In this document: positions 12,239 through 22,380 of the stretch, piece after piece | Layout: each line of letters begins with the position of its first letter | How positions within the stretch are numbered: the stretch's first letter is position 1 | Assembly: GCA_001600055.1 (NCBI GenBank) | Contig: BCIV01000001.1 | Location: 1,233,774 to 1,297,773 of the forward strand | Source: Filobasidium wieringae | Lineage: Eukaryota > Basidiomycota > Tremellomycetes > Filobasidiales > Filobasidiaceae | Reading direction: 5' to 3' | DNA length: 64,000 bases | Made by a program: the position numbers and the translations under genes | The notes under the pieces: model-generated | Seen by the model: the letters and a program-made list of their open reading frames with translations, nothing else | Database searches by the model: none | What the model was told of the DNA's origin: nothing

Positions 12239-12388
12239 TATTGATCGGTTATTCGAACGTGACGAATCTCCCGGGAATCCGGTTCAGAGCGATAGAGCGA
12301 GCGAGTCTTTCAGAACGACAAATCTTGCTCTCCTGTTGCTCTCGAGGACCAACGTCTTCCCTCGATCCTCATCCCTCGCTCCCTCGAC

Positions 12389-13845
12389 ATGTTCAACAGC
12401 CTCATCGATTCATACGAAACGGCACTGCTCGAAAGCTCGTCCACTTTGAACACGGTGGAGACCACGCTGAGACAGTTGACCTGGTTCTTACCCGGTCGAT
12501 TCGAGGATGCCGAGATTGCCAGTGAAGGGTGTGAGTCCCGGGGGTCATCTTCCGAGCGCAAAGTGTATGAGGATGGACGGCTGATCAGAGGGGGAAAAGG
12601 AACGATATAGTGTATTCCGCTCTTTCGGTCGTTGCGCTTTATCACGATTCGATAGTCCAGAGACGGATCGATCGGTTGGATCGATTACCTCGTTCTCCCT
12701 TTCCCCAGATCACACCCTATTCCCTCAACTCGGATTCAATAGCGGGCAAGGATGGGAGGAACGATGATCGGATTTCAGGGTCTGCGTCGGGCTCGAATAC
12801 GGACACTCCCTTTACACCCATCCCTCCGCTCTCCGACCACGCACGGTACACGCAACATTTCTGTAAAACGTCCAAGACGTACAGCAGGGCTGGGAGATTA
12901 TTGATGTTCATTCAGCACACGCAATTACTGTTGGAGATGGTCGTGAGGAAACGGAAAGGGAACGAGAAGCGGTGGGAGGTTTTGTGTTGGTTGGAAGGGA
13001 TCAAGTGAGTCAGGGGATGGGTCCGGGGTGACGTGGCTGATGAAAGACGTATCGATGATAGGTCCGTTCTGAAGATGACGATGTTGCTCTCTACGGGGAG
13101 ACCTCTTCCCTCGACACCTCTTCCGGGCAGAGAGATCGACCCTTCTCTATTACCTAGCAAGAACACTTCTCCCTCTCCCCTTTTGGACCCTGAACCGACG
13201 CATATGATTGCTCAGATCACCTCCCTCTCTTCTGCACCTCTTCATACGCATGTGATCCCCCTGAACGAATCCCTACCTCCTTCCTTACAGACCGCACCGG
13301 AGGATCTCTTACCGCGTTTGAGAGGGGGGAGGGAATGGGTGGGGGAGATGATGAACGCGACGGAAGGGTTGGTCGCCGTCCTCACCTTTATCACCATCGC
13401 CCGTCGATCAAAGAGGGAGGGACTCGGGAGGGGGAAATCGAGCCTGAGCGAGCTGGCTAGATCGACATCGACCAGTACGATCGTCCCGTTACTCTACATC
13501 CTCATCTCGCGGACCCTGAGAAGACGGACGGGCGGGGGGAAAGGGGATAAAGATCTGACTTGCCTCTTGGCGGAGACTTATGCGGGGAGGGATCGGGAAT
13601 TGTTATGGTACTTTTTGAGAGGATCGTTGTGGCAGAACTACATGCGGATCAAGGGGATGAGAGTGCTCGATGGGATGAGCAGGGTTTGGGGGTTGGGATT
13701 GGTCGCTGGACTCGTCAGGGATCATTTGGATCTGGTGGATGATCTGTTCTACTGTGAGTCGCACGGTCTCGTCGTTGATGTTGTTGTCGTTGTCATTGCC
13801 CATCTGATCGTACGATGCGCTACGACGACAGACACTTCTAATTGA
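12389..13845 (+). CDS. PEX16: Peroxisomal membrane biogenesis factor PEX16
   Basis: An integral membrane peroxin that helps place membrane proteins in new peroxisomes, with PEX3 and PEX19. The start MFNSLIDSYETALL leads to the family signature LTWFLPGRFEDAEIASEG..YSALSVVALYHDSI, split by the first intron. Later segments are the middle domain (YSRAGRLLMFIQHTQLLLEM) and the C-terminal half (LLYILISRTLRRR, then ETYAGRDRELLWYFLRGSLW). The last intron (13754-13831, 78 bases) joins FY to YTSN, recreating the Tyr-rich end seen in PEX16. This intron is a multiple of three and has no in-frame stop, so an unspliced message would add 26 residues and end at the same stop. The protein has about 400 residues. 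It is tandem with MSM1 and carries its own TCACGTGA site. Confidence 0.92.
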
Positions 13846-14764
13846 AATCTCCGGCCCGGAGAGTAGAAACTAGAGACCGAGCGGTAGAAACGTTTGATCG
13901 TTGTTGTTGTTGTTGTTGTTATTGTTGTTGTTTGTCATCGAAAGTGGGGCAGGTCGCATCGTGTCGCGCCGGGGTATTTCCGATGAAATGTCCGAACAGG
14001 CCATGCACGACTGTCATTGACGATGCTGCTTCTGCCCTCCTGACCTGGCGGGAGATGACATCACAAGCCGAGAGTGATAGGGTTTGGAACGACGATTGAC
14101 TCCCTTTCCAATGCAACAGAGAGCGAGGTTTGATCCTTTGGCCGGGGATCAAAAGGCTATTCGTGCTCGTGTTGAATGTTGAGACACTGCTGTTGCGCTG
14201 TTGATCGTTGTTGTTGTTGTTGTTGGTTGATCGTCTATGATCCTTAAATTGAATGGGGAGGTGCCCCACGGCGCGAGCGAGCTGTGGCAAATGATTCCGC
14301 GCTAGGTAACTAACTTCCGGTGTCTGGGCGTGGTATGGCACGATCGACAGCCGCTGTCATCATCCCGAGCGTGACTGACAAATTATAGAACGTTCAACGA
14401 GAGGAGGTATTTCACGACGCAGAGCAAAGGAACGGACGTGGATGACAATTCAATTTATCACGCAATGAACGGAGGTAAAGATAGATTCTCCTTGGATGGA
14501 TCGATGATCTTTGTGGTGTTGTTTGTTGTTGCGTTGTTGACACCGCGCGACTTTCTCAACAGCTGAAAAACTATATAACATCGCACCTCTCATCACTCTC
14601 ACTCACTCTCCCCCTCTTCTCTCCTTCTCTTCACCAACAAACCTTTCCACTCATAATAACCAATCTCCGCCGCTTACACTCGTTCAACCTCACTTTACCG
14701 CTTTAACACGCAAACCCACACAACCCACAAACAAACAACAACACCAACAACAAACTCTATCATA
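13846..14764. promoter_or_regulatory. Upstream region of the ferritin-like gene with GTT repeats and TATA box
   Basis: A 919-base gap without a recognisable gene. It holds GTT trinucleotide arrays at about 13902-13932 and 14206-14226, and a shorter GTT-rich stretch at about 14515-14540. A clear TATATAA lies at 14573-14579, followed by a long C/T-rich leader (CTCACTCACTCTCCCC..) to the ATG at 14765. The TATA plus pyrimidine-rich leader fits a strongly or inducibly expressed gene. Confidence 0.6.
14573..14579 (+). promoter_or_regulatory. TATA box of the ferritin-like gene
   Basis: TATATAA about 190 bases upstream of the ATG. It is followed by a pyrimidine-rich tract where transcription may start. 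It is the clearest TATA box placed ahead of a gene in the window. Confidence 0.6.
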
Positions 14765-15874
14765 ATGAAGTTCTCCACCGCCGTCATCGCCGCCGCCGCC
14801 GCCTTCTTCGGAATGGCCACTGCTGCTCCTATGGAGAAGAGGCAGAGTGCCGTCACTGACACCACCATCCTCCAATACGCTTTGTAAGTCTCGTTCGCTT
14901 TCAACACCCTTTCGAACTCGCGCTCATCATCTCCTTGTCGCTCCTCTGATAGGACCTTGGAGCACCTCGAGGCCAACTTCTACAAGACCTACCTCGACCA
15001 GTTCGACGCCAAGGCTTTCGCCGATGCCGGATTCGAGGACTGGGTCAGGGGTCGATTGGTCAACATCCGTGACCACGAGTTGCAGCACGTCGAGCTCTTG
15101 TCCGGTGCTTTGGGTGCCGCCGCTACCCAGGCCTGCACGTGAGTCTATCTGACCCTTGATATTGCGGGCTCTGGATGGAGACTAATATGTACCGGCACGA
15201 CAGTTACAAGTTCCCCGTCACTGACGCCAGGTCCTTCGTCGAGCTCTCCCAGACCCTCGAGGAGGTCGGTGTCTCTGCCTACCTCGGTGCTGCCTCTTCC
15301 ATCACCACTCCCGCTTACATCACTGTTGCTGGTATGTCCGAACTCGATCCGTTTTCTTCTCTGAACGATTCGCTGATCCACTTTGTCCCGCCTCGCTTTA
15401 GGATCCATCTTGACCACCGAGGCTCGTCACCAGGCCTGGGTCTCCTCCGCCGGTCTCCGTCAGGCCGCCTGGTCCGTCCCCGAGGATACCCCCGTCTCCT
15501 TCTCCCCCATCTACACTGCCGCCTTGCAGTTCATCGAGTCTTGTCCCTCGACCAACCCCACCTTGCCCTTCACCCAGTTCGCCGCTTTGACTTACGACGC
15601 CGCTACCGGCTCTGTCAGCTACCCCGGAATGAAGGACGGCGACTTCTTGGCCATCTACCAGGGATTGTCCGTCGGTACTTACCCCGTCAAGGGTGGAAAG
15701 GCCCAGCTCCCCGCTACCTCTGGATTCGCCTACGTCACCGCTACCACCGAGGGTGACGCTACCAAGGTCGGCGATGCCAACATTGTTGCTGGACCCGTCA
15801 TCCTCAACACCGTCTTCAACAGCAAGGCCGCTACCCCCCCTGCTCCCCAGTTCTCTTCCGCCGTTACCGCTTAA
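14765..15874 (+). CDS. Secreted ferritin-like domain protein (Rds1-like)
   Basis: MKFSTAVIAAAAAFFGMATAAP is a signal peptide, followed directly by MEKRQ, a Kex2-type KR processing site. The mature protein begins with a ferritin-like (Ferritin_2) helical bundle. Helix 1 has LQYALTLEHLEANFY (metal-ligand type Glu..Glu) and helix 2 has RDHELQHVELL with Glu/His. The third and fourth helices are FVELSQTLEEVGVSAY and ILTTEARHQAW. The C-terminal half is a beta-rich domain (LPFTQFAALTYD.., AYVTATTEG). Four exons. Codons are strongly biased to C-ending forms (GCC, GTC, ACC, AAG), more than in neighbours, which suggests high expression. Homologues in fungi (Rds1, stress-responsive) are known by family only; substrate and metal use are unknown. 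Confidence 0.88.
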
Positions 15875-16604
15875 GGGAACGTTCGCAGAGGGATCATGAT
15901 CGTGTTTGTGGTCGTCTAGTTTAATCATCATGGGTTGTGTCTGTGTGTCTCTTTAGTTTACAAAATCATTTGGCCGTGAGTAGCTTATTATGTAGTTTAC
16001 TTTTCAATGTTTATTCATCGTCTTTACGTTCAACTTCGGATCTTTCGGTCCATCGATCGATTCATGTGTTCTGGTTGTTTATGATTCTGGATCGATCACT
16101 CCCTTTGATCCTATTCGTTGATGCTGATCGTGCTTGAGAGTTGAGCTGATAGTGAGAACCACCCAAGCGGTGCTAGCAGTTCACCGCCTGTTGGGTCGCG
16201 GAGGAGATACCTCAAACCCAGCCCTGAAACAAGTGATAGCGTCTTGGCAATTGTGGAGGACAACCCTTCCTTGGCTCCTTCCAGTTCTGTTTGAAACACC
16301 CTCAAAGAGTGGCCCACAATACAAAGACTTTGGCGATGCTGTGTTTCTCCAAATCGGGATTCCTTGTTTGGTTCGATATCGTACCAAGTTGATGTGGTAA
16401 GCTATATATGCGGCTATCGAGGGGGCCATGGAGAGGTCTGCGATAGCGTTGAACCTCCTCAAGTGCGTGGTAACGTCGATGCGAACGACAGGATGAACAA
16501 GCTTGAAATCCTTTTGTAATCTAAATCATATGACCCAAAAGACCGGGCCTCGATTCGCCCACATACTACTGCTTTTCGTTACTCGATACAAATGCCGCGC
16601 GTGG
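15875..16604. other. Convergent intergenic region
   Basis: The gap between the ferritin-like gene and SAD1 3' ends (730 bases). Short overlapping ORFs occur on both strands at 16130-16460, without recognisable content. I see nothing else. Confidence 0.35.
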
Positions 16605-18902
16605 CTATACCTTTGCCTCCACGTCCCTCCGTTCCCAGACCTATCGATCGTTCCACAATAAGCAACCGCGTTTCCCCGAGCAGCTTGGAATGACAAGAAA
16701 TACTCACCTGAACAACGGTCTCTCCCAAAAAGACCATCTCCTTCCTGACCTCGCTCACGTCCAGATCCTGCAGTGCGAACCATTTCTCCTGATCCCCACC
16801 CCCTGCTCCCGCTCTCACGTGTACTTTCCATACCGTCGATCCTTCTTCCCTCTGATCCTTCTTGGACGTTCCGGAAGGACCCGCGTTGGTCGATGCGCCC
16901 GTGGTCTCGTGTGGGATATTGGCGATGAGATCGTACATGCTCGCCATAGGGGAAGAAGGTTTCGGGTCGACGTCTATGCGAGCGCGAAACCAGGGGATCA
17001 GTTTGGCGTGCCAAGAAACCTTGCATATCTGAGAAGTTAAAGACTCACGATCTTTGAGATCGACACCACGTAGTGGGAAATTGACAATGGTCGGGTTCCG
17101 TTCCTTTACAAAGTTATTACTCGTGAACCGTTTGATGAACAAGATCAAATACGGTGGTAATCTCGTCAGCTGATGTCGTTTCAACGTATTGCCCGTTTCC
17201 TGCAGCACAGTGCGCACCGCTTTAGCCGATACTTCGTCATATCGTTCAGTCTCGATCACAAAGACTTACCTGAGTAGTCACCCCATCATACTTTGCCAAA
17301 ATCTCCCCCAACGGGACCTGCGGAATGATCCTATTCTCATTCAAATCCTGGAAAATCGGAGCGGGCGGCAAATCCAAAGCCAAGAACAAGAATGGGGATT
17401 TGATCGTCTTGATATCCCTTGAAATATCGAAGATGGGTCGGGCCGCTCTTTTATCCACGATGACTTCTTGCGTTTGGATCTTTACTTCCCCCTGGAAGGT
17501 CTTGTAGATGACACCTATCGAAAACAAGCGTCCAAGGATGGGTCGAGATGTGAGCACTTGTATAACTTTTCCCCAAGTCAAACCGATCTGGACTCACTCG
17601 AATTGGACTTCTTGTTCCCGCCTAAATCCCTATGTAAGGTATTCAACAACCACCCCAAGAACCCAACCGGATCTCCTTGTTTATCCATCCCAAACTTGCC
17701 CTCGCTCCTCTTCCCCACCTCCTGTAAGAATTCATGCGGAGAAACCTGAGCTTTGAAGAGTCTCGGATTCCACACCCGCTTAGCCAACGCTGCGAATCGT
17801 TTGACCAATTCTGTCGGTCTCGATTCTGGCAACAGAGTGGGGGTAGATGGATCGAGGAGGTAGTCCCGGATAGGTGGGACGTGTAACAACAATTGAGTAA
17901 TCACGTTGAGATAATCGTTCGCTCTGATATTGTTCAATCCGATGTATCCGGGGAAATAAGGTTGGGCGCTTAGGGTGAATGATGGTTGCGAAGGTAAGAG
18001 GGAGAATTTAGACAAGGATGAAGGTTCGTAGCGTGGGTTCAAGACACTGATTATGTCTTGTAAAGAAGGGTCGGAAACTTGGTATCCTTCCGGTAAGACG
18101 TAAAACTGTGTCCGCAACGTAACTCAATCAGCCATTCTTCCTCCCCACTCATACTACAATGATCACACAAGCTCACCTTCTCCGTACTCAAATTCAACCA
18201 TACTCGATGATTCTCCCCGACCGAGTGCCTATAAGCCCAACTTCCTCTTCCTCTTCCCTGGAAGTATTTGCCGCATACGAGACAACAATACACGTTTATG
18301 TTTGATAATGATTTGGAACAGAGACGTTCAAAGTCGAATTCCAGGTTGGCACGGGAGACCTATCAGTTGATTGCGAGAAAGATATATAGGGGTTAGCTCG
18401 ATGGGGAAGGGGGATAGAATGGGGAACGCACGGTATCGAGATACATATCGCCCCGGGATGTATCCTCCTCTTCCACCTCTGGTTCAGGTAATTCGTCTAC
18501 CTCTTCGTCGTCATCTTCCTCCTCTACAGGTTGAACGGGTGGTGTTATCGATGGTACGGGAGGTATATAACTGGAACTCCCATTCTCTTGCTTTTGATTC
18601 CCATTCGTAATGACATCTTCCTTTATAACTTCGGTACTTGTAGATGCTGGATTCGTTCCATCCTGATCCTGAACTTTCATAACCCCAGGTCCATCCGGAA
18701 TCCCTCTTCCTAAATCGTTTACATCCTCGTCGTCTTCCAAGAGATAAGCGGGCGGTGGTGGACGAGAGGATTTAGAAGGTGTTGATCGAGGTGGAGTGGA
18801 GGAGGAAGGGGTCGTTGTTGAATCTTGTATTTTCTGTCGTTTAGGGGATGGAGCTGATGAGGGTGATGGAGAGCGAGCTACTCCTCTATGTAAGGAAGAC
18901 AT
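16605..18902 (-). CDS. SAD1: U4/U6.U5 tri-snRNP factor SAD1/USP39 (inactive ubiquitin-protease fold)
   Basis: A splicing factor needed for tri-snRNP stability, nuclear. The N-terminus (MSSLHRGVARSPSPSS..) is disordered with an acidic run. The zf-UBP domain follows: CCLVCGKYFQGRG, then YRHSVGENHRVWLNLSTEK joined to FYVLPEGYQV. The USP-like domain begins GLNNIRANDYLN, where the catalytic Cys of active proteases is replaced by Asp. It continues with KAQVSPHEFLQEV, LTRLPPYLILFIKRFTSNNF, and a C-terminal FLGETVVQVWERR without the catalytic His. These substitutions are typical of USP39, so it is a pseudo-enzyme. The last exon is found by splicing to GTCTGGGAACGG, giving a stop at 16605. It is rich in short introns itself. 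It is divergent from PEX11. Confidence 0.93.
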
Positions 18903-19259
18903 TGTGGTAGATTGAGATGGAGAGCAAAGACTGTTTGTAGAATCTATAATCTAGAACCTGATCCAGTTCAAGGTGAAAGAGGTGCTTGCTCACTTGCGCT
19001 TCACTCTAGTTCGTCATAACGCATGATCAAGTCGCATAACACACCGAGAATGAATATACGATATCTGCGCTTCTAGGGTTGACCGAGTGATCTATCGGTA
19101 AGGATGGTCACGTGATTCCTAAACTAACGATAACCGATGAATAACCGGGAGTTATCTCTCAACAGTTCATTCATCGTTCCAATAGCGATTTAGTTCACTT
19201 TCTTGCTTTTCCCCTATTGCATCCATCAAAACGCACTCATCCGACACACATCACTCAAC
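18903..19259. promoter_or_regulatory. Divergent promoter between SAD1 and PEX11
   Basis: A 357-base bidirectional promoter containing a TCACGTGA element (listed separately). No TATA box was seen. The region around 19120-19155 has several GATAACCG/ATAACC repeats. Confidence 0.5.
19108..19115. promoter_or_regulatory. TCACGTGA E-box between SAD1 and PEX11
   Basis: An exact palindrome in GGTCACGTGA context. It ends 145 bases before the PEX11 ATG and lies about 206 bases from the SAD1 ATG. It is one of six equivalent sites. Confidence 0.55.
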
Positions 19260-20147
19260 ATGTCAGCCAAAACATCACTTCGACGATCCCTCATCCTACA
19301 CCTTCTCTTCCCCACCTCCTCCCCGCGAGTGACCCCATCGCTCCTCGCCAAATACCTATCAACGACCTCGGGTTTAGATAAATCCCTGATGCTCATCCAA
19401 TATCCCTCTAGGATCGTCATTCCTCTGCTGTTATACTTGGCTCAAAGGACCAGCAGAAAGGATCTGAGGACGAGGATGATCAGGTTTAGTAAGGATTTGA
19501 CGGGGATCAGTGGGTTGTTATCCGATGCCAGGACGGTAATGAGATTACTAGGTCAGCCCTTTCTTCCATTCCTTTCTCTGTGAACCGAGCATCTCTAACC
19601 TACCTCGTATAATCCCTTTCACAAATCAGGTCTCATCTCTCTATTCCCATCTCTTCCAATCCTGCTCCAACCTACCCCTCCTAAGACCTCACCAACAACC
19701 CACCTGATCGACCAACTTCAAACCCTCTCTCTCCTCCTTTATTATCCCCTCGAGAACCTAAGCTTCCTCAGCTCCAAGAACATTTTCCCTCTAGGGGCGA
19801 AGAGGGAGCTCAAATGGAGTGTCTGGAGTTGTCGGTTCTGGATGATCTACGTCGCCCTCGAGTTCTGGAGATTAGCTAGGGTCCGCAAGGATCTGTCCTT
19901 AGAGGAAGAACGATTGAGAACCTCTTCTTCTTCGGGGGAAGAGAAAATTCAGGATCTGGATTCGCTCAAGTCGAGCAAGACTCGATGGAAGGAACAATTC
20001 ATCTCTAACCTCGGGTACGCGCCTTTGACGGTCCACTGGTCCCTATACTCTGGGGCATGGGAGAACCAAGCTTGGACGGGATTGTTTGGGACTATAGCTT
20101 GTATTGCTGGAATCCGAGGTGGTTGGAAGAGTTTAGGACCGGTCTGA
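19260..20147 (+). CDS. PEX11: PEX11-family peroxisomal membrane elongation protein
   Basis: PEX11 proteins bind and elongate the peroxisomal membrane before fission. Two exons are joined at about 19552/19629 (..TVMRLLG, then LISLFPSLP..). The N-terminal part has the family pattern: YLSTTSGLDKSLMLIQYPSR, LYLAQRTSRKDLRTRMIRFSKDL, and SDARTVMRLLG. The middle is YYPLENLSFLSSKNIFPLG and WSVWSCRFWMIYVALEFWRL. The end is LGYAPLTVHWSLYSGAWENQAWTGLFGTIACIAGIRGGWKSL, the hydrophobic C-terminal segment. About 270 residues. The pattern is closer to the PEX11C-type than to classical yeast Pex11; which paralogue is uncertain. ATG 19260 gives MSAKTSLRRS and lies within a TCACGTGA promoter shared with SAD1. 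Confidence 0.82.
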
Positions 20148-20250
20148 AGATGAGGTCAGGGGAGAGAGGTGATGCAAGTTATTTATATGCGTGATACAAC
20201 ATTTTCTCGGATTTACAATCAGACCCATCTGACCATTCCGCTCTACATGT

Positions 20251-21519
20251 TCAAGCTCGATCCAAACAAAGTCTCAAGCCCTTGATCTCCTCGTACCCAC
20301 TCTTACAGCATCCACCGACCAAGACTCCTCCTGCCCAAACCTTCTTCCCGTCCTCCCTTGTCGCTTCCCCCGCGATCTTGGCGACGGCAGCAACATTCTC
20401 CGCCCACGATCCTCCCTTCCCAGCCCCGTCAGATGAATTGTGAGAAGGAGCCGACCATGTTCGAGTGACTGTATCGTATACCAACCCCCCATCGGGGTAA
20501 ATCACGAATCCCACCGAACTTTCCGAATCGTTTTCCCGTTGAAAGGATTGACAGGCGGAAGTGAATTCCCTAGTGAGCCGGTCGATGTAATGCGGGGAAG
20601 TACAGTTCAGACCGATGGCGGATGGGACGGGGAGTTGTTGTTTTGCAGTTCCCTTGATTGATGAGATTTCAGGCGATAGGATGGTGGATACGAGTTCCGG
20701 GATGGTGGAACCGTCAGGGAAGACCCCGTTGGGGAAGACGAAAGATATCCAAACTTTCTTCCTTTCCATCCCTTTCCCCTCCAAATAAGCGTCCAATTCT
20801 TTCAGTGCGAGCCGAATGGCGATTCCTTCCCTGATCAGTGGGATGGTCTCGAAACATATCCAACTGATGGATTGCCATGTCGAGACGTCCTTGGCATAGG
20901 TGAGCAGTCGGTCGAGGTGGAAAGTGATGAGAGAGGTGATGGATTCGTCTAGTCCTGATGAACTAGGGAAAGTCGTAGATGGGGTCGAAGGACCGTAAGG
21001 TGATGGGTAAATTCCAGAGTATCTGAAAGAAGTAACGATGACGTCTATATCAGCAAACGTTAGGAGCCTGATTCATACGAGCAGGACTCACTCGGCTCCA
21101 GGTTGCAAGGTCGCTCCGTAAGGACCTAAAGACAGTCCAACCTGTTTCCTAGATCCCTCTGCAGTAGAAGAGATGGTCTCCGATGCGACCTGTACTTGCT
21201 GGACCATAAGTTCCCTCGCCTTTTCGGGTGAGATCTCGCCTGAAGCGGTGTAGAGGGATTCGGAAGCTTGATATCTATTCCATAATGTCGTGGTTCAGAT
21301 GACCACCTCGAGCACATGGAATGACAGAAATGATTTGACTCACGTAGCAGTACCGATAATCTCTGCGCCAGCTTCACAGAACCCTCGATGGACTTGCTGG
21401 ACTGCCTGGACGAGAGAAGGGTCGGACGACCAGAGATGGGAAGAGACATTGTGACCTGTGTCCTCGAGCGTTGTGCCCATCCCTCCGTCCAGGATGGTGT
21501 AGGTTGAATTGGATGGCAT
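20251..21519 (-). CDS. Homocysteine S-methyltransferase
   Basis: It transfers a methyl group from S-methylmethionine or S-adenosylmethionine to homocysteine, making methionine (yeast Mht1/Sam4 type). It starts MPSNSTYTILDGGMGTTLED at 21519. GAEIIGTATYQAS follows across an intron, then VGLSLGPYGATLQPGAEYSG, ISWICFETIPL, and KVWISFVFPNG. The zinc-binding cysteines are in AIGLNCTSPHYI and, near the end, GGVLVGGCCKSGYEEIKGL. Three exons and about 370 residues. It is convergent with PEX11, 103 bases apart. A TCACGTGA site lies 154 bases upstream; Cbf1-type factors bind this core and control methionine genes in ascomycete yeasts, a suggestive but unproven link. Confidence 0.93.
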
Positions 21520-22380
21520 GATAGAAGAGCGCGGTGAGTAGACGGTTGGCTAATGGGCGACTGCTAGATATTGAAGAAGGAGATGCGCCCTACAGGGGGA
21601 ATGACAGACATGACAGAATTAGAGATAGCTGCTGACCGCTAGATTATCGATAATGTTGGTATCGGGTGTAGGTCACGTGACCGGCCAGAGTGTTTACGTA
21701 AGATCGTCGAACCTGAAACGTGTTTCATCTCTATGTCACAAAGGACTAGACTGCGATTGATGAAACAGACGAACCGGCCGCTCGTGTTGTACGAATCCAG
21801 CTCAGATGCCCTGACGATCCAGAAGGAGTCTGATTTCCCAATAGAGCACGAAAGGTAACGGTACAGAGAGGTTCCTGCTTCTCACGTTCACTGTTGGCCT
21901 GGCTCACTGAAAGGCAGCCGAATGTGGAGCTCAAAGGGATTTCTATCAAAGGGACCCGTCCGTTTCAAACATGACTTTCAGGGAGTCGTCTTCCAGCCCT
22001 TTTCCGTTTGGCTTTCGTCATGATCTTCACTACCCAAGACCCTTTCGTTCGTCCAGCCCCAGAGCTATGCTCACATCACTGGATCACTCAAAGGGCAAGC
22101 GATACTTTTCGAGGATATCGTCGAGGGGCGAAAAACGATCTTGACTTGGACATCAAGACTTTGAACTTGTACATCGTTCTTTCATCCCATCTAGTTCTTC
22201 AGAATCTACAAAACGGTTCGACCGGATAGCTGTTTACTATTGATCAGCTGAGGATACACCGTCACGCACGACCCGTTTCCGCACTTTTTATTCACCTTTT
22301 TGGGCCCACAATTTCCATCGCCAGGTCGCGATCCCTCAAACCACTTCAACATTGAATACGAGCAACTCGTCTAAAGAGCG
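21520..22380. promoter_or_regulatory. Divergent promoter between the homocysteine methyltransferase and a membrane-protein gene
   Basis: 861 bases without a recognised gene. It contains the 12-base palindrome GGTCACGTGACC (21671-21682). Small ORFs at 21746-22229 have no recognisable content. Confidence 0.45.
21673..21680. promoter_or_regulatory. TCACGTGA E-box upstream of the homocysteine S-methyltransferase
   Basis: The core of a 12-base perfect palindrome GGTCACGTGACC. It lies 154 bases upstream of the minus-strand ATG (21519) and about 700 bases from the plus-strand gene. It is one of six equivalent sites. Confidence 0.6.
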
